This document shows, piece after piece, positions 17,049 through 27,247 of a stretch of 43,009 nucleotides of DNA. The stretch is taken from positions 1 to 43,009 of the forward strand of contig JACQHZ010000087.1 of assembly GCA_016198745.1 (NCBI GenBank), in the 5' to 3' direction. Made by a program: the position numbers and the translations under genes. Source of the DNA: Verrucomicrobiota bacterium. Lineage in GTDB: Bacteria; Verrucomicrobiota; Verrucomicrobiia; JABWAM01. The number at the start of each line of letters is the position of its first letter. The stretch's first letter is position 1. Below the pieces are notes generated by a model that was not told the origin of the DNA, did no database searches, and saw only the letters and a program-made list of their open reading frames with translations.

Positions 17049-17067
17049 TTGTCAGACGATCTGACAA
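17049..17067. promoter_or_regulatory. Perfect operator-like palindrome
   Basis: TTGTCAGACGATCTGACAA has perfect 8-bp arms around a 3-base centre (CGA). It ends 23 bases before the ATG at 17091 of the pseudopilin gene. Size, symmetry and position suit a dimeric regulator of the GntR or LacI type. An RNA hairpin in the leader is the alternative. No T-tract follows. Confidence 0.5.
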
Positions 17068-17090
17068 CAGGATGCGGGTTGTGCCCGGGC

Positions 17091-17942
17091 ATGATTTGGG
17101 GTAAGTTAAGGAGCGTGAAATATCATCTTTTTCCCGGGCACATCCGAAAACCCTGTTTTCCCTCTGTCCATTCGGCCTTTACCTTGATCGAATTGCTCGT
17201 GGTGGTGGCCATCATCAGCATCCTGGCTGCCCTGATGTTACCCGCTCTAAAGAATGCGCGCGAATCGGCCTATTCGGCCAAGTGCATTGCCAACCTGAAA
17301 CAGATCGGTTACGCGGCGGTGATGTATTCAAATGACAACGACGGAAAGAGCCTTCTCTGCGGCCAGTCCCATGAGAGCACGGTGGTCGTCGGTTACATCG
17401 CTCAGCATCCAAGGGCGAAATGGCTGGACGACGTCTTCGCTTATTGCGGCAACAAAATCGAGATTCTGGAATGTCCATCGCAGAAAATCGAGCGACGGCC
17501 GGACAACATTTTCCAGATTATTCCGCCCTATCCATTTCGGAAATACTATCCGGGCTACATGATCAATCCCCAATCAACGGCATACGGTGGCGCAGGCAGC
17601 CCATTTCCATCTGGCTCAGCCATCACCCTTTCCTATGTGAAGAACCCGGAAAGCAAGGTCTGGTTTGCAGACGCTTGTTACGCGCAATACGGCAGCTGGC
17701 CATGGGGAGAAAGCTGGTGCCCCACGGCGGGACCGTTCAGTGTATCCACCACCGCCAACGGCAGTACCGATCCTTGGCCGGTATCCAAGCGTCATAAGGG
17801 CGGGAGCAACCTGCTTTTTTTCGATGGACACGCAGCTTGGATGCGGTTTAACGATGTCAGCGCCCCGAGCATCAACGCATGGGAACCGATCTACAAAACC
17901 TATTGGGACGTGGACAGTGACAACAATTTTACCACTCCCTGA
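17091..17942 (+). CDS. Pseudopilin-like protein with prepilin leader and H-X9-DG motif
   Basis: About 283 residues from the ATG at 17091. An in-frame GTG at 17115 and a TTG at 17049 are alternatives, but the TTG lies in the operator-like palindrome. The prepilin motif is [20 protein letters not shown], with alanine rather than glycine before the cleavage site. The mature part has [22 protein letters not shown] and, near the end, [16 protein letters not shown] (H-X9-DG). It parallels the protein at 6445 along its whole length ([32 protein letters not shown]). It lies two bases before the broken beta-propeller hydrolase, downstream of the intact lyase, so it belongs to the second cassette. Confidence 0.87.
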   Translation: MIWGKLRSVKYHLFPGHIRKPCFPSVHSAFTLIELLVVVAIISILAALMLPALKNARESAYSAKCIANLKQIGYAAVMYSNDNDGKSLLCGQSHESTVVVGYIAQHPRAKWLDDVFAYCGNKIEILECPSQKIERRPDNIFQIIPPYPFRKYYPGYMINPQSTAYGGAGSPFPSGSAITLSYVKNPESKVWFADACYAQYGSWPWGESWCPTAGPFSVSTTANGSTDPWPVSKRHKGGSNLLFFDGHAAWMRFNDVSAPSINAWEPIYKTYWDVDSDNNFTTP

Positions 17943-17944
17943 GC

Positions 17945-18397
17945 ATGCCCAAACTTCCCGATCAGCAAATTGGCGATATCGAAGTTTTCGTCCACGATGG
18001 GAAAATCCATCTTTTTCATCTCACCCTTCCCGCCCACCAGCATGTGGGCCATTGGGTGAGCGAGGACGCCTTGCATTGGCGGCAGTTGCCGTAGGCCTTG
18101 ACCGTCGGGCCGCGGGGCGCGCCGGATGACCGCCAGATTTGGACAATGACGGTTTTCAAGTGGCAGGACGGATTTCGGATGCTCTACACTGCCATCACGA
18201 AGCGCGAAAATTCTTTCGTCCAGCGCGTCAGCATCGCGTCTTCCAACGATCTTCTCACCTGGAAGAAGCATCCGGAGGTCGTCGTCGAACCGGACCCGCG
18301 CTGGTACATTCGTGACCCGAAGGTGCGGAAAAAAGCGGCGTTCCGCGATCCCTTCCCATGGGTTGTGAACGGAAGGGACCACGCAACAATAACTTAG
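17945..18397 (+). pseudogene. Beta-propeller glycoside hydrolase (GH32/GH43-like) N-terminal fragment with in-frame TAG
   Basis: The first part reads MPKLPDQQIGDIEVFVHDGKIHLFHL...HVGHWVSEDALHWRQLP and stops at TAG (18092-18094). The same frame then continues with recognisable homology: TVGPRGAPDDRQIWTMTVFKWQDGFRMLYTA...SSNDLLTWKKHP and FRDPFPW. DGKIHLF, VSEDALHW and FRDP are hallmarks of five-bladed propeller hydrolases of the GH32/GH43/GH62 type. Only about 150 of the usual 300-500 residues remain. The frame ends just before the perfect 25-bp inverted repeat at 18411, which may mark the break. It starts two bases after the pseudopilin stop. Stop-codon readthrough would not restore a full enzyme. 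Confidence 0.72.
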
Positions 18398-18410
18398 CAT
18401 TATGAAGAAA

Positions 18411-18474
18411 TGTGGCACAGCCGCCCCCGGCTGTGCATCGAGGTAAAATCACAGCCGGGGGCGGCTGTGCCACA
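18411..18474. repeat. Perfect 25-bp inverted repeat
   Basis: Arms 18411-18435 and 18450-18474 are exact reverse complements, beginning TGTGGCACAGCCGCC, with a 14-base spacer. No T-tract and no reading frame are present. Its size and perfection suggest a recently placed non-autonomous palindromic element rather than a terminator. It lies directly after the truncated propeller hydrolase. Confidence 0.7.
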
Positions 18475-18497
18475 CAAAATTGGCGAAGTTATTTTTG

Positions 18498-18511
18498 CGC
18501 AAGCGCTTACG
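18498..18511. promoter_or_regulatory. LacI-family operator-like site
   Basis: CGCAAGCGCTTACG contains the AAGCGCTT core and nearly matches the TGTAAGCGCTTACA type recognised by many LacI/CcpA-family proteins. It lies about 180 bases upstream of the TIM-barrel isomerase gene. The rest of 18475-18692 holds no gene that I can support. Confidence 0.4.
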
Positions 18512-18692
18512 AGTGAAATTCTTGAGTTTTGGATTTCGGGACCGGAGGGTGCTGTTCCAACGTCGTGAGCGTCTATCGTGCGGAAATTCGAAAGGAGGTG
18601 GGGCAATCACGAGGAACGGAGCACGGTCGTTTTTACGTGACAAGTCCGGTCCCGCCTGCAAATCATCACTGCTTTGAAAATCAGGAGAACCT

Positions 18693-20716
<2,024 letters not shown>

Positions 20717-20757
20717 AAATTAGAAATTCAAAATGAACCACGGGAGAAACCAGTTTT

Positions 20758-21114
20758 ATGGCGCCTGAACTTTTTCATTTCCTGGCCATGGGGCCTGCGC
20801 CCCAGTCCGGCGAGGACGCCACGCGCAGCTTGGTGATGTCCGTCGGATACATGGTCGTCATTTTTGTCATCTTCTACCTGATCCTCATCCGTCCCCAACA
20901 AAAGCAGCAAAAAGAACTTCGGACAATGCTGGCCGCCCTCAAGACGGGCGACCGCGTCGTGACCACGGGCGGCATCTTCGGCGTGGTCAGCCAGATCAAG
21001 GAAAAAAGCGTTGTCATCAAGATCGCGGAGAACACCAAGGTCGAAATGTTGCGTTCAGGCGTCCAGCAGGTGCTCCCGAACGAATCGAAGGAAACCAAAG
21101 AGAAACCCAAATGA
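20758..21114 (+). CDS. yajC: Preprotein translocase subunit YajC
   Basis: 118 residues with one membrane helix (MSVGYMVVIFVIFYLILIRPQQKQQKE) and the conserved LKTGDRVVTTGGIFGVVSQIKEKSVVIKIAENTKVEMLRSGVQQVL core. YajC joins SecDF at the Sec translocon. The N-terminus before the helix is about 30 residues. The stop TGA overlaps an ATG that opens a 27-codon mini-frame leading to secDF. Confidence 0.95.
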   Translation: MAPELFHFLAMGPAPQSGEDATRSLVMSVGYMVVIFVIFYLILIRPQQKQQKELRTMLAALKTGDRVVTTGGIFGVVSQIKEKSVVIKIAENTKVEMLRSGVQQVLPNESKETKEKPK

Positions 21115-21194
21115 AGCTGTCCCCTTGCGGATCGCCGTCCACCGGTTCCTTCCGCATTCTTCATTCTTCATTCTTCATTCTTCATTTCCTGTGA
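21111..21194 (+). CDS. Possible 27-residue leader ORF coupling yajC to secDF
   Basis: The ATG at 21111 overlaps the yajC stop (ATGA), and the frame ends at the TGA at 21192-21194, which overlaps the secDF GTG start (GTGA). It reads MKLSPCGSPSTGSFRILHSS and onward. It spans four copies of a 7-base repeat. One more copy (or two fewer) would fuse its frame to secDF. It may act only as a coupling device, or mark the true 5' end of secDF with a changed repeat number. Neither is established. Confidence 0.4.
   Translation: MKLSPCGSPSTGSFRILHSSFFILHFL
21155..21182. repeat. Heptanucleotide tandem repeat, (CATTCTT)x4
   Basis: Four exact copies of CATTCTT, followed by CATTTC, 8 bases before the secDF GTG. 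The unit length is not a multiple of three, so copy-number change shifts any frame reading through it. Confidence 0.85.
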
Positions 21195-23446
21195 ATCGCC
21201 CTCTCCTCAACCGTTTTCTTATTGTCCTGGCGGCGATCGGCATCGCGATCTATCATATTCATCCGCCGGACAAGACGATCAAACTCGGATTAGACCTGCA
21301 GGGGGGGACCTCTTACACGCTGAAATTGGACCTCTCCAAGCTGGAGGATTTCCGCCGCGCCGGCGCGGTGGAAAAGGCCATGGAAATCCTGCGCAAACGC
21401 GTGGACCGCTACGGTGTCGCCGAGCCGATCATCCAGCCGTCGGGCAAGGACCGCATCATTGTTCAGATCCCCGGTCTGAATGAAAAAGACAAGGCCAGCG
21501 CGCGTTCCCAGCTCGAACGCGTCGCCTACCTCGAATTCCGGCTCGCGCATCCGCGCAACGAAGAGGAATTGGAACGGATGCGGTCCATGAAAACCCCGCC
21601 GCCCGCCGGTTACGAACTGTTGACCCGGACGGAGAAGAAACCGGGACGCCCCGACGTGGAAGAGCGCGTCCTCGTCAAGTTGAAACCGGAACTGACGGGC
21701 AAACACCTGGTCAAGGCCGCCGCCATGTACGGTCCCTCGGGTTACGAGGTTGATTTTCAGTTGAGCGCGACCGGCGGCGATATTTTCCGCAAAGTGACGC
21801 GCGACAATGTGGGGCATCGTCTGGCCATCGTGTTGGACAAGAAACTGGTGTCGGCGCCGAGGATCAACAGCGAGATCGGAGATCGCGGTCAGATCACGGG
21901 CGACTTCGATCAGCGGGAGGCGTTTGACCTGGCGAACGCGCTTGAAAACCCGCTCGAGACGCCGGTGAAGATCATCGAGGAGCGCGGCGTGGACGCCTCG
22001 CTGGGCGCCGACTCGGTGAGGAGCGGCCTCCGGGCCGGCATCGTGGGCTTCTCGCTCGTCGTGGTGTTCATGCTGGCGTATTATCTGCGCGCCGGATTCA
22101 TTGCCAACATCGCCTTGTTGGTGAACGTCATCCTCCTCTTCGGCATCCTCACCATCTTCAAGTTCACGCTCACCCTGCCGGGGGTGGCGGGGATCATCCT
22201 CACGGTCGGCATCGCCGTGGATGCCAACGTCCTGATTTATGAGCGCATCCGCGAGGAACTGCGCAAAGGCAAGCCGCTGGTGACCGCGATGGATGCCGGT
22301 TACAACCGCGCCTTCAGCACCATCATTGACGCCAATGTGACCACGCTCATCACGGCGCTGGTGCTCTCGTGGCTGGGAACGGGTCCCGTCCAGGGCTTCG
22401 GCCTCACGCTCAGCGCCGGCATCGTCACCAGCGTCTTTTCGGCTGTGGTGGTTTCGCGGCTCATTTTCGACGCCATTCTCCGGTACGATAAGCTGGAGAA
22501 ACTCGCCATGCTTTCCATGGTGCGTCAGACCAGCATCAACTTTCTCGGATTCAAATGGCCCGCCATCGCCCTCTCGGCCGCCATCATCCTGGGAGGCGGC
22601 CTGGTGGCGCTCAAGAAAGGCAATGAAATTTACGGCGTCGATTTCACCGGCGGCGACGCGGTGACGTTGAAGTTTTCGCAGCGAACGGATGTGTCGCGCG
22701 TGCGCATGGCGCTGGACGAAGCCGGTTTGAAGGAGTGTTTTCTTCAGTACCAGCGCGAAGTCGGGAGCGGCGCCGAAGTGTTGCTGGTCAAGACGGGGTT
22801 CGATGCCGGCGAAAAGGCGGTTGCCGCATTGAAAAGCGCCTTTCCGCAAGCCGGCTTCACGCAATTGCAATTGGACAAGGTGGGCGGCACCGTCGGCAGG
22901 GAACTGCAGTGGACGGCGCTCAAAGGCCTGCTGGTGGCCTCCCTTTGCATCCTGGTTTATATCACGGCTCGGTTCGAGTTCGCCTACGCCGTGGGCGCGA
23001 TCATCGCTTTGTTGCACGACGTCCTTGTCTGTCTGGCGTTCTTCTTCTTCACGGATCGTCAGCTCTCGTTGCCTGCCATCGGTGCGTTGCTGACCATCGC
23101 GGGCTACTCCCTGAACGACACCATCGTGGTGTTTGACCGCATTCGCGAGGAATTCAAACTCAAGGGAGAAAAACTCGGCTTTATCCAATTGATCAACCTC
23201 AGCGTCAACGAAACGCTGAGCCGAACCATCCTGACCTCGCTCACCACGTTCATCGCGGCGGTCGCGCTCTATGTCTTCGGCGGCGGCGTGATCAACGACT
23301 TCGCCTTCATCCTGGTGGTGGGCGTGGTCACGGGGACCTATTCCTCGGTTTTCATCGCCAGCCCCGTGCTCCTCATCTGGCACCCATCCAAACTCGCTCC
23401 TCAGGAGAACGAGAAAAGCATGGGCGCGCAACGGCAGATAGGTTGA
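21191..23446 (+). CDS. secDF: Protein translocase subunits SecD and SecF, fused
   Basis: About 751 residues from the GTG at 21191. The SecD half has one TM (FLIVLAAIGIAIYHI), LGLDLQGGTSYTLKLDL, the periplasmic P1 domain (MEILRKRVDRYGVAEPIIQ...DRIIVQIPGL), NALENPLETPVKIIEERGVDASLGADSV and five TMs with GIILTVGIAVDANVLIYERIREE. The SecF half has EIYGVDFTGGDAVTLKF, GYSLNDTIVVFDRIREEFK and NETLSRTILTSLTTFIAA. It uses the proton motive force to help release exported proteins. Fusion is common in several phyla. There is no ribosome site before the GTG, so translation may depend on coupling with the upstream mini-frame. Confidence 0.94.
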   Translation: MNRPLLNRFLIVLAAIGIAIYHIHPPDKTIKLGLDLQGGTSYTLKLDLSKLEDFRRAGAVEKAMEILRKRVDRYGVAEPIIQPSGKDRIIVQIPGLNEKDKASARSQLERVAYLEFRLAHPRNEEELERMRSMKTPPPAGYELLTRTEKKPGRPDVEERVLVKLKPELTGKHLVKAAAMYGPSGYEVDFQLSATGGDIFRKVTRDNVGHRLAIVLDKKLVSAPRINSEIGDRGQITGDFDQREAFDLANALENPLETPVKIIEERGVDASLGADSVRSGLRAGIVGFSLVVVFMLAYYLRAGFIANIALLVNVILLFGILTIFKFTLTLPGVAGIILTVGIAVDANVLIYERIREELRKGKPLVTAMDAGYNRAFSTIIDANVTTLITALVLSWLGTGPVQGFGLTLSAGIVTSVFSAVVVSRLIFDAILRYDKLEKLAMLSMVRQTSINFLGFKWPAIALSAAIILGGGLVALKKGNEIYGVDFTGGDAVTLKFSQRTDVSRVRMALDEAGLKECFLQYQREVGSGAEVLLVKTGFDAGEKAVAALKSAFPQAGFTQLQLDKVGGTVGRELQWTALKGLLVASLCILVYITARFEFAYAVGAIIALLHDVLVCLAFFFFTDRQLSLPAIGALLTIAGYSLNDTIVVFDRIREEFKLKGEKLGFIQLINLSVNETLSRTILTSLTTFIAAVALYVFGGGVINDFAFILVVGVVTGTYSSVFIASPVLLIWHPSKLAPQENEKSMGAQRQIG

Positions 23447-23686
23447 CGCGGCTGGATCGCAAAAGTGATCTCAGGATCGGTACCGGAGATGGAAACCGTC
23501 GAAGTGACACCATGAATTGGGAACTGGCCAAGGATGGGATATTTCAGCGGTCATCCCGATCTGGTCAACAACGACATCCTGCAGAGCGCCCTGCTGGTCG
23601 GCAAGAAGCTCGGCTTGACCGCCGCCGATGCCGTTTGATATTGTCCTGGGTGATCAAGAAGGGGGGCGTCTATCCGAACAGTTCAA
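23447..23686 (+). other. Non-coding stretch with a short degenerate coding fragment
   Basis: Around 23540-23637 one frame reads GHPDLVNNDILQSALLVGKK and on to a stop, and after a frame change WVIKKGGVYPN. The composition looks like the remains of a protein, but I do not recognise the family and no start is evident. No promoter or terminator is obvious. Confidence 0.3.
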
Positions 23687-26600
23687 ATGTTGATCCGTTC
23701 GTCTATCATGCCAACAGGTGTTCTTCTGAGAAGCAGCCTGGCTGTTTTCGCGATGTGCGTCGCCGGTGCGGCCAGTGTTCCCGCTGCCACGGGAGATGAT
23801 GGCCTGCGCGTGGCGATCATGGTTGGGATTCCCGCGGATGCCGATTGGCCCAAGGCGATGGACCTGGCGTGCGCCCGGCTTTCCAAAGAAGCTGCCATCC
23901 ATCTTCTCGAACGCACGGAATGGGAGCTTCTTCTCAAGGAGCAGAAGCTGACCCTCGAAGGCCTGAGCCGGCCGGATGTGCGTATGCGAATCCAAGGCGT
24001 GGATCTTTTTGTCGTGTGCGGAAATGATTCCCGAAAGAAACCAACTCTTCGAATCTTCGAATGCTCGTCTGGAATTCTAATCCACAGCGAAAGCCTGAAT
24101 TCGTCGCCTGATACCCAACAGGCAGCCGACATCCTTGCCGACCGCGTCCGGCAGGCGCAGCAGGGGCGAAAATCCGGTCGCTTGAGAGTGTCCCTCCAAG
24201 CAATGGAAGGCGGCTTGATTGACGGCAGCATGGACAAGATGGCTTCTGAGTTGGAGCGCCTGCTCGAAGAAAACCTCGCTCAAGACCCACAGTTCACCGT
24301 TCTCGATCGAAAGCAGCTTGGGTTGGTCAACGAGGAACGCGCCCTGGTTGGCGGCGCGACCGGCGGTTTATTGACCTCGGATGTCCGCGTCATCGGCACG
24401 CTCGACAAGAGCGGGAATCGTTTCGCATGGAACGGGCGCGCGCTGCTTTCTGGAAACCGCTCTCTATCTCTCAAGGTGGAGGAAACCGATCTGCCATCGC
24501 TGGCAGCGGCCATCCGGCGCGGCCTCGCCGCGGCACTTGAAAAAGGGCCTGTGAAATCGGAAAGCTTCGAAACCGAGTCCGTCAGGTTTTTCGAAGCGTC
24601 GAAGCGATGGTTCGGCCTCAAGAAATATATTCCGGCCATTGATTCCGCGCAAGCGTCACTGGCCTTGAAGCCGTCCAGCATGGATGCACGGCGGCTGGCC
24701 GGTTCCCTGATGATGGATCTCGCGGTTTATCCGGATGAATTGAAACCCCTTGCGGCCTCTGACGAGAAACTCATGGAGTGGCGGCTGAAACTGTATTTGG
24801 AGGGCGCTCGACGTGAAACAGAATGGCGTCGCGAATCCGACATCCCTGCCGACGAACCGAATCCCCCGGATTACCTGAGGGGCATCTATTGCCGCGACCA
24901 ACCGGTCCAAGAATTTTGGGGGGCGTGGCTGAAATTAAGGGAACCCCAACAAGAGGCGCTGGTGGCCGAGATTCGGAAGACCCTCCATGCGGAATACCTG
25001 CGCCGGCTCAGTTATTTGCGAGCGCGGGCGGACAAACCACTGGGGCATCGGATTCCCTTGGAAATATGTTCGGCGAACGTAATTCGACGGATCATTCAGG
25101 GGCAAAAGGGTGGAGTCCCGATTGATTTTCCAACGACGTTGATTCTTCTGAAGGAGGCGGAGGAAACATTGCGGACTATCATCGGAGTGGAAAAGACGCG
25201 CGGAGGGGATGTTCCGGCGAGTTACTTCGTGTACATAGAACAGTTGCTCGGCCGATTTTCACAACTTTTTCTGTTCAAGGAATACAATTTCCGTCTGTGC
25301 GGCAACCGGGAAGAAGCTCTCGCAGCGCGCCGCTGGATGGAAGCACTTGCCACATCCAAGGACAAGACAGAACGCCTCCTTGTCCGGATTGCGTTGATGC
25401 ATTTTGACGCTTGGGATGACCTGACGGAGCCGGATGAGAAAGCGCGATTTCGAAAACTGGAACCCGAGTTCGTCGCAACACGCGACGCATGTCTGGAGCA
25501 TTTGACACAAACTTGGTCCGATCGGGCACGGAGGTCTCCTCCGTCCGCAACCGCCCCCATCAACTCTTGGATGCAGACCGCCTTCCGCCTCCACAATCGC
25601 GCCGGTCAGAAACTCTCAGATGCTCTGGTGCAACCGGTTTGGAGGACGATCGCCCAGATCCAGCCCCTAGACAGCACCTTTTGCCATACCATGCTGATAA
25701 GTATGGATGAGACGGAACCGTTTTCCGACACCACAGAAGGATTTGCCACTGCCTGGATGGAAACGATGCTTTCAGAGCCACAATTGGCATGGCTAAGGGG
25801 GCGCATCACCCTGAAGCTTGCGAAGATCCATGAGAAACACATGGGGCATCCTGATGTTGCGGAGAACATCGGGCACGAGGTTTTTCGTTCGGATAAGCTC
25901 AGCCACTCCAATCAGCTCAATCATTGCGCCGTTCTCGATGGCCGCATCTATATTTTGGTAAGTGACGCCGTCCCAGGCAAGCATTCCCTACGCCTTATGG
26001 TGTACGATTCTCAAGCGGGCAAATTTGAAACTCTCGCTGAACCAGCCACTCTCCCCGGTTTCCCCAGGAGCATAAATCCCATCACCCTTTACGGCCTCAA
26101 TCATAAATTGGCTATCGCGAATCGGAAAATGTACTACGCCACGCGTGACGCTGGAATTTTGGTTTTTGATCTCGATTCAAAAACCGCGACGAGTTTTGAC
26201 AAGTCCAAGGGATTGCCCGGCAACGATGTCGAAACGCTGGCGATTCTCGGTGACCAACTCTATGCCTTTGTCGCGACGAGCGAGGGCGCACTGATCTCCA
26301 TGAACCTGAAGGACCTACGTGTTGACCTGATCGCCAGCACTCGCGGTGGAATATCGGGAAGTATTTTGGATGCAAAGGCCAACCTCCATGTTTCGGAGAT
26401 GATTGCGGATGCTCATCGAAAGTGCGTTTGGTTCTGGGTTCTGTGCTCCTCACCCGATGCCGCCGACGGTTTATGGCGATTGGATGGGGCGAGCGGGAAG
26501 GTCGCGCAAGTATATGCCTTCTCTCAGAGAGCCACTTATTTCCTCGGTTTCCACAAAGATCAGCCCGTGCGGCGGATAATGACCGATGCAACCGGCCTGA

Positions 26601-27034
26601 CGGTTCTTGCCTCAACGGTCTTTGAAAGGAGATTCGAAGATCGCCAGGGAACATGGAAAGAGCAGTATTCCATGGATTATCTGCGTCCTCCTTACGTAAT
26701 TGGCACCGGCACGCTCTGGCATGGAAAGCACTGGGTGTTAAGGGATCTTTTTACTCCGGGAATCTTGGAAAATGGTAAATGGAAGCCTTTCAAGCCGCCT
26801 TTCCCCTGGGCTGTTGGAGTGGACAGTCAGACGTCTGATTTTCAGGTGTGCGGAGATCGCATGGTGGTGGTCTCTGAAAATTGGCGCAGTGCCTCGGAAG
26901 GTGGCAAGGCCAGAATTTCTTGGACCGACCATACCGTCTGGCTGCTGGATCGCGAGCCCACACGGTTCATTGAGGATCCCGCCTCCAAACCGCCAAAGGC
27001 GGACAACTCCCAATCGCCTTCGAGTTCAAAATGA
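23687..27034 (+). CDS. Large exported protein: CsgG/LpoB-like N-terminus, helical middle, beta-propeller-like C-terminus
   Basis: 1115 residues. A signal peptide (VLLRSSLAVFAMCVAGAASVPAA) is followed by two CsgG/LpoB-like segments: LERTEWELLLKEQKLTLEG near 65-90, and FTVLDRKQLGLVNEERALVGG...VRVIGTLDKSGN near 205-245. These match how outer-membrane-associated proteins of that group pair a regulator of unknown ligand with an alpha/beta core. A TPR-like segment follows (YIPAIDSAQASLALKPSSMDARRLAG), then a long helical region. After about residue 740 come repeated blades (YYATRDAGILVFDLDSKT, QLYAFVATSEGALISMNLKDL). I do not know its function. It starts at 23687 or 23708. Both neighbours run the same way, but the gaps are over 200 bases, so it is probably a separate unit. 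Confidence 0.6.
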   Translation: MLIRSSIMPTGVLLRSSLAVFAMCVAGAASVPAATGDDGLRVAIMVGIPADADWPKAMDLACARLSKEAAIHLLERTEWELLLKEQKLTLEGLSRPDVRMRIQGVDLFVVCGNDSRKKPTLRIFECSSGILIHSESLNSSPDTQQAADILADRVRQAQQGRKSGRLRVSLQAMEGGLIDGSMDKMASELERLLEENLAQDPQFTVLDRKQLGLVNEERALVGGATGGLLTSDVRVIGTLDKSGNRFAWNGRALLSGNRSLSLKVEETDLPSLAAAIRRGLAAALEKGPVKSESFETESVRFFEASKRWFGLKKYIPAIDSAQASLALKPSSMDARRLAGSLMMDLAVYPDELKPLAASDEKLMEWRLKLYLEGARRETEWRRESDIPADEPNPPDYLRGIYCRDQPVQEFWGAWLKLREPQQEALVAEIRKTLHAEYLRRLSYLRARADKPLGHRIPLEICSANVIRRIIQGQKGGVPIDFPTTLILLKEAEETLRTIIGVEKTRGGDVPASYFVYIEQLLGRFSQLFLFKEYNFRLCGNREEALAARRWMEALATSKDKTERLLVRIALMHFDAWDDLTEPDEKARFRKLEPEFVATRDACLEHLTQTWSDRARRSPPSATAPINSWMQTAFRLHNRAGQKLSDALVQPVWRTIAQIQPLDSTFCHTMLISMDETEPFSDTTEGFATAWMETMLSEPQLAWLRGRITLKLAKIHEKHMGHPDVAENIGHEVFRSDKLSHSNQLNHCAVLDGRIYILVSDAVPGKHSLRLMVYDSQAGKFETLAEPATLPGFPRSINPITLYGLNHKLAIANRKMYYATRDAGILVFDLDSKTATSFDKSKGLPGNDVETLAILGDQLYAFVATSEGALISMNLKDLRVDLIASTRGGISGSILDAKANLHVSEMIADAHRKCVWFWVLCSSPDAADGLWRLDGASGKVAQVYAFSQRATYFLGFHKDQPVRRIMTDATGLTVLASTVFERRFEDRQGTWKEQYSMDYLRPPYVIGTGTLWHGKHWVLRDLFTPGILENGKWKPFKPPFPWAVGVDSQTSDFQVCGDRMVVVSENWRSASEGGKARISWTDHTVWLLDREPTRFIEDPASKPPKADNSQSPSSSK

Positions 27035-27247
27035 GCGTACGAAATGCAGCGCGGCAAGGCCGCAACCAAACTTTCGGAGTGTCACCCCACGGATTCAGGA
27101 CAACCACAGGTGCAGTTCACGAGGGGGATACGGCCAGACAATCCATGACATCGTATTCCGCTTCAAGAATCAGATCAACCAGGAGTCTGATGTCGGCTGC
27201 GTTTTTTCTGTTGCCAGCGGGCGACACTCCCTCTTATATGGGGGGGT

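Noticed and set aside
18092-18094. Stop-codon readthrough or recoded TAG
   Set aside because: The gene is also truncated at its 3' end, so readthrough would not yield a complete enzyme, and TAG is not used as sense elsewhere in the window.
18411-18474. Rho-independent terminator
   Set aside because: No T-tract on either side, arms too long and perfect, and it follows a dead gene. Called a repeat instead.
21290-23431. 713-codon minus-strand open frame opposite secDF
   Set aside because: It is antisense to a clearly conserved gene, rich in His, Arg, Asp and Gln without any domain pattern. Such frames are common in GC-rich coding DNA.
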